This document shows positions 1 through 12,455 of a stretch of 64,000 nt of DNA, one piece after another. The stretch spans positions 56,866,851 through 56,930,850 of the forward strand of contig NW_026262582.1 in NCBI RefSeq assembly GCF_021869535.1, read 5' to 3'. Source of the DNA: Mytilus californianus. Its lineage: Eukaryota; Mollusca; Bivalvia; Mytilida; Mytilidae. Below the pieces are notes generated by a model, which was given only the letters and a program-made list of their open reading frames with translations, had not been told where the DNA came from and did no database searches. Both the position numbers and the translations under genes were made by a program. Within the stretch, counting starts at the first letter, position 1, and each line of letters starts with the position of its first letter.

Positions 1-2466
1 CGCTGAAATGTCTCGCCTACTATACTGACCATTAATTTTATGTTGATAGTCCTACATATAAAGTTTTACTACAAGTATCACATTAACATTTATGATCCAA
101 GAAAATGAGGTCAAGGTCAGATAAACCAAGCCGGAAATACATGTACACCTTTAATACAATCCCTCCCTACACAGAATATAGATGACCTATTGCTTATAGT
201 ATAAAAGAAACAGACCAAACCATGGAAATTCTATACTGACCAATGAACCATGAAAATGAAGTCAAGGTCATTTGAACCCTGCAAGACAGTCATGTACACC
301 TTAAAATCATTCCATGCATCAAATATAGTTGACCTATTGCTTAAGGTATCTAAGAAAAAAGTTAAACAGGAAAACTGAACATTGACCAATCAACCTTGAA
401 AATGAGGTGAAGGTCAGATGATACCTGCCAGACAGACATATAGACCTTACAATCATTCCATACACCAAATATAGTTGACCTATTGCTTCAAGTTTAAGAA
501 AAACAGACCAAAACACAATAAAACTGAACATAAGCAATGAACCATGAAAATGAGGTCAAGGTCAAATAAAACCTGCCAGACTGACATGTACATCATTAAA
601 TATTTCCATACACCAAATATAGTTGACCTACTGCATACAGTATAAGAAAAACAGACCAAAACACGAAAACTTAACATTGAGCAATGAACCGTGAAAATGA
701 GGTCAAGGTCAAATAAAGCCTGCCAGACTGACATGAACATCGTAAAATATTTCCATACACCAGATACAGTTGATCTATTGCACACAGTATTAGAAAAACA
801 GACCAAAACACAATAAATTGCTACGCTGAGCGCAGCTGGATACGACCGCAGAGGTCCAACCCTGAACAGTTGGGGCAAAAATGGACACAATATTCGCGCT
901 TGATACAGGTCTGAATTTGGATTGTAATTCAATATTTGACACATAATAGGTTTTTGACACAGAATAACTGTAGACAAAGAACTTAGAATTGGTAATATGA
1001 TTTGAATTTATATTCAATTTTTTGCTTTTGTGCAATACACTATGCTGTTGCGAATTGCACCCCCCCTCCAAAAAAAAAAAAAATTTACCCCCCTTTTTTT
1101 TGCTCTTGTACAATACACTATGCTGTTGCTAATTGACCCCCCCCCCCCCCTTTCTTTTTCAAAAAAAAAAATATTTGAAGAAATTTTCTTTTTGATTTCT
1201 GAAATCTTGAGGAGAAAAAATTGTCCCCACCCCCAATTTTTTTTAACCTCCCCCCCTTTTTCCAAAAAAAAATTCTTTCCCTCAAGATATGGTCATAATC
1301 TCAATTCAAATTTCCATGGAGTTTGCAACCATAATAACCCATTTAAATACATCATAAAAGTCTTAAAATAGGAAATGACATACATAATCATGGCTAAAAT
1401 TAATATACCTTAATCAGCATTTTTAAAATTATTACAAATAGTAACTTCTAAAAATAAATTGACAGCTAATCACCTCAAGACAATACAACATTTCTTTATA
1501 CATACTTTAAAAGCAGTGTAAGGGAGGTAATCCAAACACAAAACATTGTACTTAAAAGTAATTGTCCATTAACCAGGACACCCTTGTTTTTTCTCACTTT
1601 TTTGCCCCTAATTCCTCAACAGTTTGAGCCATAACCCCCTAAAGCCAATCCTAAACATCCCTTTGTGGTATGGAAACTTGTGGTATAATTTCAGAGAGAT
1701 CCATACACCGTTCCACAAGTTATTGTCATGAAACTAGAAAAATGCTTATTTGGGCCCCTTTTTGGCTCCTAATTCCTAAACTGTTAGGACCATAACCTCC
1801 ATAACAATCCCAACCTTCCTTTTGTGGTTATAAACATTGTGTTTAAATTTTATAGATTTCTATTTCTAATACTAAAGTTATTGTTCGGAAACCAAATATC
1901 TTCGGACGATGTGAACTATGACCACTGAACCATGAAAATGAGGTCAAGGTCAGATGACACCTGCCAGTTGGACATGTACACCTTACAATCATTACATACA
2001 CCAAATATAGTAGACCTATTGCTTATAGTATCTCAGATATGGACTCATTGGCACTCATACCACATCTTCTTATATCTATTGACCACGAAAACTTAACCTT
2101 GTTCACTGATCCATGAAATGAGGTCAAGGTCAAGAGAAAACTGTCTGACAGGCATGAGGACCTTGCAAGGTACACACATACCAAATAGAGTTATCCTATT
2201 ACTCATAATAAGAGAGAAATAAACATTACAAAAAATCTTAACTTTTTTTTCAAGTAGTCACTGAACCATGAAAATGAGGTCAAGGACAATGGACGTATGA
2301 CAGATGGAAACTTCATATCATAAGGCATCTATATACAAAAAATGAAGCATCCAGGTCTTCTACCTTCTGAAATATTAAGCTTTTAAGAAGTTAGTTAACG
2401 CCGTTGCCACCGGATTACTATCCCTATGTCGAGCTTTCTGCGTCAAAAGTCACAGGCTCGACAAAA
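1..2466 (+). mobile_element. Modular repeat, family I, copy 1 (interrupted)
   Basis: It begins inside the 5' hairpin (CGCTGAAATGTCTCGCC at base 1) and ends with a hairpin at 2427-2463 (arms TGTCGAGC and GCTCGACA). The body is tandem modules of about 140 bp (CCATGAAAATGAGGTCAAGG with CACCAAATATAGTTGACC) at 60-815 and again at 1910-2400. The middle is a family B insertion. Copy 2 is at 3113-3902. Confidence 0.7.
816..1909 (+). mobile_element. Modular repeat, family B, degraded copy B0
   Basis: Its head carries the family B hairpin (GCTACGCTGAGCGCAGC) and X motif (ATACGACCGCAG). The body has family B modules around 1600-1880 (TTTTTGGCTCCTAATTCC type), with long C and A runs at 1060-1270. It ends near CTTCGGACGATG without the 3' hairpin, so it is 3' truncated. 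It sits in the A-tract of a family I module. Confidence 0.6.
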
Positions 2467-2614
2467 TACGTACAGATCAACCTGGTGGCTGAGTTGTTCT
2501 TAATAACAACCTGTTTACACGGAGAAATAAGCAGAAAACGATTTTACTTATTTCTACCTCTGCCATATATGGATCGAGGTAACTGCAGTTACCATAATCA
2601 GTTTAATACCAGTG

Positions 2615-2862
2615 ATAGATGGCCCCAAAATGACAAAATGTAAAACAATTCAAACGAGAAAACTAACGCCCTAATTTATGTACAAAATAATGAACGAAAA
2701 AACAAGTATGTAACACAGCAACAAACGACAACCACTGAATTACAGGCTCCTGACTTGGGACAGGCACATACAGAATGTGGCGGAGTTAAACATGTTAGCG
2801 GGCGCCAACCCTCCCCCTAACCTGGGACAGTGGTGTAACAATACAACACAAGAACCTAGTTT
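2615..2862 (-). repeat. Dispersed repeat K, reverse orientation
   Basis: The reverse complement contains CTGTCCCAAGTCAGGAGCCT and TTTCTCGTTTGAATTG, a common mussel-type dispersed repeat also found at 62641-62945 (forward) and, as related subfamilies, at 46617-47186, 47318-47492 and 50858-50992. It is probably the 3' part of a retroposon; no coding sequence is visible. Confidence 0.6.
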
Positions 2863-3112
2863 ATAAGGTTATTGTTTGCAGGAAAATATGTCGACCTACA
2901 GGGACACATTATTTGGACTACAAACCAACCCTTGTTTGCTCTATATACTGCTTAATATTGTGGGTTAAGATGGAGAAACAGCTTTATACTGCTTAATATT
3001 GAGGGTTTAGAGGAGAAACAGAATATAACAATTTTCAACTCTTTGGTTTGATTGGCAACAAGATATTTACCTTTGTTCATGGACAAGGCATCTCAATTAA
3101 CAAAAAAAAAAC

Positions 3113-3902
3113 ACAAGAGTGCACACGCTGAAATGTCTCGCCGTCTTTACTAATCATTGATATTATGTTGATAGTCCTAAATATAAAGCTTTATTACAAC
3201 TGTCACATAAACTTAACATTAACCAAGTAAACTAAACATTGACCAATGAACCATGAAAATGAGGTCAAGGTCAGATGACACCTGCCAGCTAGACATGTAC
3301 ACCTTACAATCATTCCATACACCAAATATAGTAGACCTATTGCATACAGTATAAGAAAAACAGACTAAAACACAAAAACTTAACTATAACCACTGAACCA
3401 TGAAAATGAGGTCAAGGTCAGATGACACCTGCCAGTTGGACATGTACACCTTACAGTCCTTCCATACACCGAATATACTAGACCTATTGCTTATAGTATC
3501 CGAGATATGGACTTGACCACCAAAACTTAACCTTGTTCACTGATCCATGAAATGAGGTCGAGGTCAAGTGAAAACTGTCTGACGGGCATGATGACCTTGA
3601 AAGGTATGCACATACCAAATATAGTTATCCTATTACTTATATATAATAAGAGAGAATTTAACATTACAAAAAATCTTAACTTTTTTTTCAAGTAGTCACT
3701 GAACCATGAAAATGAGGTCAAGGACATTGGACATGTGACTGACAGAAACTTCATAACATGAGGCATCCATATACAAAGTATGAAGCATCCAGATCTTCCA
3801 CCTTCTAAAATATAAAGCTTTTAAGAAGTTAGCTAACGCCGCCGCCACATCACTATCCCTATGTCGAGCTTTCTGCGACAAAAGTCGCAGGCTCGACAAA
3901 AA
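3113..3902 (+). mobile_element. Modular repeat, family I, copy 2
   Basis: A more compact copy of the element at the window start. The 5' part is AGTGCACACGCTGAAATGTC, followed by about four GAGGTCAAGG modules. The 3' hairpin is at 3862-3898, with arms TGTCGAGC and GCTCGACA plus an inner GCGAC/GTCGC stem. It has no open reading frame of note. Confidence 0.7.
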
Positions 3903-6900
3903 CTGATATTTGAACAAATTTTTGCTCCAGAAGAAGACATGCTATCTATCAACCAATAAACAATTGATTAACATTTAATCACCTTTATTCTTCATAGATT
4001 TTCTTGTACACGTTCTAAGACAAAATATTCATATAGTGTAAAATTTTATATACAACATAATGTGAAACAAAAGCACTAATAGATGAGAGTTATCACCATG
4101 AATATCTTCATAGCAAACTCTCTTGAGTGATTCTTAACTTAAGATATTTACAGATATACATGTATAAAAATACTATTATCTTTAAACATAAGGTAGGTCT
4201 TTTTATCTGGAGTGTACAACATATATCATTGTAAATGTCAGCATTTAGTGGCAACTTGTAACACTTAACTTGTTTCAAGATTGTATACAAATAATTTTAA
4301 ATTCCAAACTGACTTGAAAAAAGCATCTCTCAAATCTGATACAAATTTTGAGTAATATGTTTTCCTTGGGTACTTTCCTCTATTCAGTGTGTACATTCCT
4401 GTTCTAAGTCAATTCAAAAATGTGCATTGGTTGTAGAAAACACAGTTACGTTAGTTTTCACTTCCAAGGTAGGTTGTACACATTACATAAGAATAATGTT
4501 TGCGATATCCACCATCACTTCACTAGTACAGTATAGTGATGGATTCACCACTTCACTAGTACAGTATAGTGATGGATTCACCACACAAAGAAGCTCATTC
4601 TACCTTTTTGAACTACCTCAGGTTTAAAGACAAAATAGATGGAAGATTTCACAGGTGAAGGTCATTCATATCATTAAATCAATAAGATGCAGAAAATTTT
4701 GAATGAATTCAATATAAAAGGAAAACTTAACATTGTTCCTTATGTATCCTTTTCTCTGTATTATTTGAACCAGTAGTTTTTTGTTTTGTTAATAACTTTA
4801 AATCTTTAACTTTTTGTTCAAAATTTTCCATAGAATAATGATCAAGTATCTTGCACAGAAATAGAACAGTTTTTCTTCAAAATATTTGCTGCTTTTACAC
4901 TTCCTGGACTTCATTCACTACTCCTAAAAGTAAAATATGCTAAATTAAACGTTTTAAAAATAAAATGCCATTATTTAACAATGCTTTTGACTACTTTTCA
5001 GTATGCGGCAAATTCTTTGAATGAAAAATTATCAGCCCATATTTGTCTGACAGTTGTACAAATATGTACAATAAAGTTTTGAAAATGCATAAATATATTA
5101 TTATTATATACTCAAAAGTAACTTAAATAGTTAAAGATAATATAGATTTTAAAGCTATCCTGTTTGTAGGGGAATAACAAGTAATAGGAAACAGAAATAT
5201 GTTGATTTAAGTTCATTCACTATCAATTAAAATCAATGTTGATCAATTAGGAAATTTCCCTAGCTCAGAATCAAATTTTTAAGAACTTTTATCAGCAAAT
5301 GAAACTCATTTTTCCTAGTGCCATTATTAATGTTTCAAGTAACTAGGGTTTACTTTTTCACCAAAGCAGTTTTTATGGAAGACCAGAATCATATGAAGAT
5401 TGTAGCTTCAGACTGACTTTGGTTTAGAAGTTCATTTTTATTAATTGTGACTGAAGCAGTTATTATGCTCAAGTTATGTGATGTCAGTCAGGGCAAGATA
5501 GCAGTATTAATACATATATTGAAATAATGTACTACTTAATTCATTCTTCAGAATAATATTGGACATAGATAGAATTTAATTTGTAACTGGATTTGGTTTT
5601 TACATGTCAACTTCTGCTAGGTGGATTTCTATAGAGAAAATTAAACAGAGAAGTCAAATTTGTGAAAGCATAGAATAAAAGAATATGAGTGTCCTTGACA
5701 CACTGTGATACAATTGTTGCAAGTCATCAAGGAACTTTATAACTAACAAAACAGCATCATATCACTGAGAGAGAAAACAAAAAAGGCATAAAAAATCTGA
5801 TGCCTCACACATCCACAACTGATGGTAAATTGTTATAACATCTGTAGCATCTTTTACAAAAAAAATCTCTCATAATATAAATAACATACCAGTATTAAAT
5901 CAGAAATTGTATCTTCTTGTTTTTTTGCCTACCCATTTTTAAAAATTTTAAGAACCAATTTTGCCAGTTAGATTATGGAGGAAGTTCATATATAAATAAT
6001 GACCTATAAAAATCACAAAATGAAATGCTCCCAATCCAATCATATCTAAAATCACAAAGCTAAGAACTATAAACTGTACAAGTTATCATACATTCTATAC
6101 AGACCATAATATACAAACAGAGAATACAAAGTATCCATATATAATTAACTTTCATTTCATTCAAACATTAAATAGCATCAGACTATGTAGATAATACAGA
6201 CATTATTATTAGTACTGTGGAAAAAGTGGAAATCTACACTCATCTTCAATGGAAGTTTATAATTCAACAGAAAATCCATTGTTTTTTCTCAAATATCCAA
6301 AACACTACACTAAAACTGTAAAGAAGTGCTTATCTACTGTATATATTATTTAAAGATGATTATTTAACATAAAATTCAGCTATTTTAGATTAACATTAGT
6401 ACAATAGTATACCATTATTGACTTTTGATGAGGTTGATACAATGATTTATCAACCCCAGAGATATGATATTCACTGATGCAAATGGCAGAGGGTGAATGT
6501 CTTATCCATGGGGTTGATAAATAATTGTATCAACTGATATCAAAAGTCAACAATTGTTTTATGATTTTTAATCCATCTCCAACTTTCTAGTTTTGATCAA
6601 GATATCTATCTGCTCCTTGTTTTTATACTTAATATATTATCTGCTTTGGCAAGCTGCTTACTTTTACAAGTTGAAAATACTCAATAAAATGTATTAAAAT
6701 AAGCTTAACACCGATAATTAGAAGAAAAACAGGAGTTTGCATGACTTCATAAGGCACCTTGCCTAGAAAATAAATATAAATCTAATGTGTGGTGTTCCAA
6801 ATCTCATATAATTCTCTCTTGATTTACCCCCTGGTGAATATAATGCTTAACATAAAGAAAATTACCTATGCTTTCATCAAATAAAAAAGAGAAATTTTAC

Positions 6901-7040
6901 ATTGATATAAAAATAATTAATATTGCAGAATACAATCTTTAAGTGTTCCATACAGTTGTCCAGAACCTCTGTAGCAAGCCTTACAACAGAGTTCAAGGCT
7001 TTCAGATGGACTATCAATTGACATCTTGATTGGGAAAACT
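3903..7040. other. AT-rich single-copy-looking stretch, no gene seen
   Basis: No convincing exon or known repeat was found on either strand. It contains a 33-bp direct duplication at 4514-4580 (TTCACTAGTACAGTATAGTG core) and the foldback at 6418-6550. It may be intergenic, or 3' UTR of WAC or of a neighbour; the sequence does not decide. Confidence 0.4.
6418..6550. mobile_element. Small foldback (MITE-like) hairpin
   Basis: Inverted arms of about 42 bp: TTGACTTTTGATGAGGTTGA with TACAATGATTTATCAACCCC on the left, and TGGGGTTGATAAATAATTGT with ATCAACTGATATCAAAAGTC on the right. An inner ATTCAC/GTGAAT pair extends the fold, so almost all of the 133 bp can pair. No protein-coding capacity. Confidence 0.65.
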
Positions 7041-10000
7041 AGAGGCTCTAAAGAGCCTGTGTCGCTCACCTTGGTCTATGTGCATATCAAACAAAGGACA
7101 CTCTCCAACATTGTAGACGAGAATAGACTTCATGACAAATATCTCTATTTTGTTGATCTTGTATTACTGATCTTTAGTCTGTTTAGTTTCTCTCTATCTT
7201 CTTTAGTTTTTGCTCAAAACACAAAAGAGGGCCAAAAAAATCCTTAGAAAAAAAAAATTGCTCTAAATGCTTTAGTTTCAGAGATATAAGCCAAAATCTG
7301 CATTTTACCCCTATGTTCTATTTTTAGCCATGGTGGTCATCTTGGTTGGCGGGCCAGGTCATCAGACACATTTTTTAAACTATAGGGCAATTACCCCCAA
7401 ACTCAAACCTAGCTTATCCTTTGTGACATGGAACCGTGTAGTACAATTTCATAAAGATCCATACACTTACACACAAGTTATTGTCCTGAAAATAGAAAAA
7501 TGCTTGTTTTTTGCCCCTAATTCCTAAAATTTTGAGGCAATTACCCCCAAAATCAATCCAAGCATTCCCTTTGTGATATGGAACCTTGTGGTACAATGTC
7601 AGAGAGATCCATACACTAACACACAAGTTATGTCTGGAAGTTACAAAAATGCTCATTTTTGGTCCCTTTTTGGCCCCTAATTCCTTAACTGTTGGTACCA
7701 TAACCCCCAAAATCAATCCCAACCTTTCTTTTGTGGTATTGAACCTTATGGTAAAATTTCATAGAGATCCATTCACTTAAACTAAAGTTAAGAGTGCGAA
7801 AACCAATGTGTCTTTGGACGACTAAGACGACGACGACAACGACGCCAACGTCATACGACTGCAAAATTTTTTGCGGTTGTATAAAATTTTTTCGAAAAAT
7901 TGTTAAAAATTGACTATAAAGGACAATAACTCCTTAAGGGGTCAATTGACCATTTTGGTCATGTTGACTTATTTGTAAATCTTACTTTGCTGTACATTAT
8001 TGCTGTTTACAGTTTATCTGTATCTATAATAATATTGAAGATAATAACCAATAAAATGCTCCGCAGGGCGCAGCTTGATACGACCGCAGAGGTCGAACCC
8101 TGAACAGTTGGGGCAAGTATGGACACAACATTCAAGCTTGATACAGCTCTGAATTTGGATTGTGATTAAATATTTGACACAGCATAGGTTTCTGACACAG
8201 AATGAATGTGGTCTAAGAACTTAAAAATTTTAAATTGGACATTCACCTATTATGGTCCAATATCCAAAATCTAAATACATGGTTAGATTCAGCATATCAA
8301 AGAACCCCAAGAATTCAATTTTTGATGAAATCAAACAAAGTTTAATTTTGGACCCTTTTGACCTCAATGTGGACAAAGTTGATAACGGGGCCCAAAAATC
8401 AAAAATCTAAATACATGGCTAGATTCAGCATATCAAAGAACCCCATATATTCAATTTTTGTTGAAATCAAACAAAGTTTAATTTTGGACCCCAATTTGGA
8501 CCAACTTGAAAACTGGGCCCATAATCAAAAATCTAAATACATGTTTAGATTCAGCATATCAAAGAACCCTAAAAATTCAATTTTTGTTAAAATCAAACTA
8601 AGTTTAATTTTGGACCCTTTGGACCTTAATGTAGACCAATTTGAAAACGGAACCAAAAATTAAGAATCTAAATACACGGTTAGATTCGGCATATCAAAAA
8701 ACCCCAATAATTCACTTTTTGATGAAATCAAACAAAGTTAAATTTTGGACCCTTTGGACCTCAATGTGGACCAATTTATAAACGGGGCCCAAAATCCAAA
8801 AACTTAATACACGGTTAGATTCAGCATATTAAAGAACCCCAAGAATTCAAGAATAAAACCCCATTGAAATTGATCAAGAAATAAGCAATTTATACGTAGT
8901 ATCTTCTTTTGCACAATACTGTGCAATTGAATATTCCTTGCTATTGTGCAATACTGTACAATTGACAATTTCTTGCTATTGCGCAATATTGTGCTATTGG
9001 ATATTTCTTGCTATTGCGCAATACTGTACAATTGAAGATTTCTTGCTATTGGGCAATACTGTGCAATTGAAGATTTCTTGCTATTGTGCAATACTGTGCA
9101 ATTGAAAATTTCTTGCTATTGCACAATACTTATTATATAATAATTTACACATCCTGTTTGGTGTGTATCTCCTACCATATCATTATTATTTGCTTTTAAA
9201 TATTTATCAGAAATAACCAACTTAAAATGGAAAATTTTAAAAGAAAAAAGAAAGAAAAAAAAAGGAAAAAAAGAAAGAAAAAAAATCCCCCCCCCCCCAA
9301 ATTTTTTGAACCCCCTTATGATTCATCACCCCCAAACTCAATCCCAGCCTTCCCTTTGTGGTATGGTACCTTGCAGTACAATTTCAGAGAGATCCATACA
9401 CTTGAACAAAAGTTATTGTCTGGAAACTAGAAAAATGCTTATTTTTGGCCCCTTTTTGGCCCCCAATTCCTATACGTTTCGGGCAATTACCCCCAAACTC
9501 AATTCCAGCTTTCCCTTTGTGATATGGAACCTTGTAGTACAATTTCAGAAATATCCAAACACTTACACACAAGTTATTGTCATGAAACTAGAAAAATGCT
9601 TGTTTTTTGCCCCTTTTTTGGCCCCTAATTCCTAAAATTTTGGGGCAATTACCCCCAAAATCAATTACAGCCTTCCCTTTGTGATATGGAACCTTGTGGT
9701 ACAATGTCAGAGAGATCCATACACTTACACACAAGTTATTGTATGGAAGTTACAAAAATGCTTATTTTTGGCCCCTTTTTGGCCCCTAATTCCTTAACTG
9801 TTGGTACCATAACCCCCAAAATCAATCCCAACCTTTCTTTTGTGGTATTGAACCTTATGGTAAAATTTCATGGAGATCCATTCACTTAAACTAAAGTTAG
9901 AGTGCGAAAACCAATGTGTCTTCGGACGACGCCGACGCCAACGTCATACCAATATAGGACCAAAAAATTTTTAATTTTTGCGGTCGTATAAAAACTGCAA

Positions 10001-10362
10001 AATTACCAATTCAGGGGCAGCAACCAACAACGGGTAGTCTGATTTGTCTGAAAATATCAGGGCAGATCGATCTTGACCTGACGAACAATTTTACCCCATG
10101 TCAGATTTGCTCTAAATGCTTTAGTTTCAGAGATATAAGTCAAAATCTACATTTTACCCCTATGTTCTATTTTTAGCCATGGCGGCCATCTTGGTTGGGG
10201 GGTCAGGTTGTCGGACACATTTTTTAAACTAGATACCTCAATGATGATTGTGGCCATGTTTGGTCCCAGTAGTTTCAGAGGAGAAGATTTTTGTAAAAGT
10301 TAACGGACGACAGACGCCAAGTGATGAGAAAAGCTCACTTAAAGGGCCAGGTGAGCTAAAAA
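7041..10362 (+). mobile_element. Modular repeat, family A, copy A1 (interrupted by B1)
   Basis: The 5' hairpin P1 at 7043-7058 (AGGCTCT, loop AA, AGAGCCT) is followed by GTGTCGCTCACC. The 3' hairpin at 10332-10357 (AGCTCACTT to AGGTGAGCT) ends CTAAAAAG. Body modules contain CAATAACTCCTTAAGGGGTC and GGCGGCCATCTTGGTTGG. Bases 8052-9992 are an inserted family B element; removing it restores the AATAACCAA-AAACTGC junction seen in copy A2. Confidence 0.75.
8052..9992 (+). mobile_element. Modular repeat, family B, copy B1 (nested in A1)
   Basis: P1 at 8058-8074 (GCTCCGCAGGGCGCAGC) and X at 8078-8088 (ATACGACCGCA). The 3' hairpin's right arm GGTCGTAT is at 9982-9989, with the left arm mutated. There are three module types in order: about 130 bp GATTCAGCATATCAAAGAAC modules (8240-8860, about 5); 35-bp units with TGTGCAATTGAAGATTTCTT (8915-9125, about 7); and about 150 bp TGGCCCCTAATTCCT modules (9300-9890, about 4). 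Confidence 0.78.
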
Positions 10363-12361
10363 GATGTAAAAATCTAAATTATGTTAAACATACCACTGTT
10401 TTAAACCCAATATTAAACTTTTTTTCAATTCTAGAAATTCTTTATGACATACAATTTGAACTTACATTCAGTGTATTTGATGAAAAAAAATAATTTATTC
10501 CATCTTTAAATACAATTATGTTTCTAGTTAGATGGCATCACATATTTAAAAGTCAATTAATAACAAAGATTTGAGAACAGACATGCAACTCTATTTGATT
10601 TTAACAGTTTTTTTTAAACTAAACCCATTTCAATAAAAGAGGGCATATTGCTGCATGTCAAGGTTGATAAGATCTTCACAGATTATGACAATTATTATTC
10701 CTTTAATAGCCAAGTATCATGCAAAAAATATTAAAAATTGATGTGATATCAAGTATGGGATATTCTAATGTCTTCCAATGCAAACAGAACTATCAAAGAA
10801 GATAGCATCATTACATTTTATCATTAAAACCAATCTTCTGTAAGTCTCTTACTTAAGTACAGGGTTTATATCAATGGGATTCTAAATGACCATTAATTTT
10901 AGGATTCTTACTCCCCCTTTTCCATCTACTTTATAAGCATGAGCCAATTTTCCACCAATTAGATAGGAATAAATGAAGGTGTTGAGTATATGTCTTTGAG
11001 ACAGTTCCCTATCCATGCAAAAAAAAAAAATATCAAATAAAGATATCATTTTTACTTTTAAAAATTCTAAACTGTAAGTAAAAACAGAGAAAGCTGCCAT
11101 TTAAAAAAAGTTCTGAGAAACAATATTTTTATGATTTCTTTGTTCTTATCATTCTAAAAAGTTTAGAATTAATATATTATATATTTTATTTTTCAAATTA
11201 TTATGCAACCAACATAAAAATTTATACACTGATCTTGCATATAACAAAATAAAAAAAAAAGATTTCTCTTACAGTTAAAGTATTTTTATATATTTTTGAA
11301 TGTTAGCATTAAGGGCATACAATACAGTTTTGATCCCACGGTGATTTTTTTTTGAAATTTGCATACAAGCTATTTCTTACCAAGAAAATACAAATATATA
11401 CTAAAAAAATATACCTTCATGTGCTAAATTTAGAGATAAATGGGGTAGAAATTTTGGACATATGCTTGAAATTTCGTTTTCTTGGACATTTCTATCCTTT
11501 GTTGCTGTATAATATCTAATTCTAAAAAATTTCATCACTGATTTCTTCATAAAAATTATAACAAATAATCTTCATTCAGTATCAAGTCAAATGTCATTTT
11601 ATAAAAGAGGATTCCATGTTCTCATTTTCAAGCTAATGATTAGAATCCCTCAAACAATGCATCTTTTCCCGATATGTCGCAGTTTGACATCGCGAAAAAT
11701 AACATTTCACGCTAGCAACATCTTGTAACTGTATTGTATGCCCTTAAAGAACAATGACTTGATTTAAAAAAAATTTTTTATCAAGATTTGTCTTGTATTG
11801 TGGATATTTTTGAAAGCATGAAACTTCAAAATTTAGAAAATGCTTTTCCCCATCATAAATTTTACAATCAACAAAAATGATCAAAATGAAGTCCAACTTT
11901 AGAATTTAGTATATTTCCAGTTACTTAAAGAAGTTAACCATTAACTTTTTTTGTTTTATCTTATTTGCCCATTATTATGTAGAGTCAACTTTTTCTAAAG
12001 ACTAACATATGATACCTGCCAATTTGAGGTAATTTTTAAGATAAATCATAATCCATTCACAAAATTGTTGTGTTGACTCCAATGATACAGGTTAGTTGTT
12101 CAGTGTTACATTAGCCAAAGCAATACATATTTCACTCAATACCAGTTAACAACTTAAATCATATTTCATACTTATTTATTACAATAGTCAAATTCATGTT
12201 AACTGACAAAAAAGTGTTACCTTACCAAAACATTCATTGATGAGATGGAACAACATCTTACAGAAAATAAATGTCTGATATTAAACACAAAATAATTTGA
12301 AGTTGAGTCTGTTATTTCTTTATCTGACCATTGGACACATTCATACACACTATATTACATG
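10363..12361. other. AT-rich 3' flank of WAC, no gene seen
   Basis: About 2 kb directly downstream of the WAC stop, read on the minus strand. There are no recognisable repeats or exons, so part is probably the WAC 3' UTR. Short open frames here (for example around 10882-11100) have no recognisable content. Confidence 0.4.
12175..12180 (-). promoter_or_regulatory. Candidate poly(A) signal of WAC
   Basis: AATAAA on the minus strand, about 180 bp after the stop codon, followed by a T/G-containing stretch. It is the first canonical hexamer after the stop. In AT-rich DNA such hexamers are common and WAC mRNAs can have long 3' UTRs, so this is a candidate only. Confidence 0.35.
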
Positions 12362-12455
12362 TTACTGTGATGATGACGTGAACGGCTGTGATGAGGAAAA
12401 TGATGGCGGCTTCATGCCTTCTAACTGATGAACTTGTTGATTTAAAAACAGGATC
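12362..12455 (-). CDS. WAC: WAC exon k, C-terminus and stop
   Basis: 94 bp, phase 2 in, ending with TAA at 12364-12362. It encodes [20 protein letters not shown] and then [10 protein letters not shown]. The first part matches the end of vertebrate WAC ([20 protein letters not shown]); the Ser/Pro-rich tail is about 16 residues longer than the vertebrate end. It lies 5.1 kb from exon j, across an intron filled with one modular repeat element and a SINE. Confidence 0.92.
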
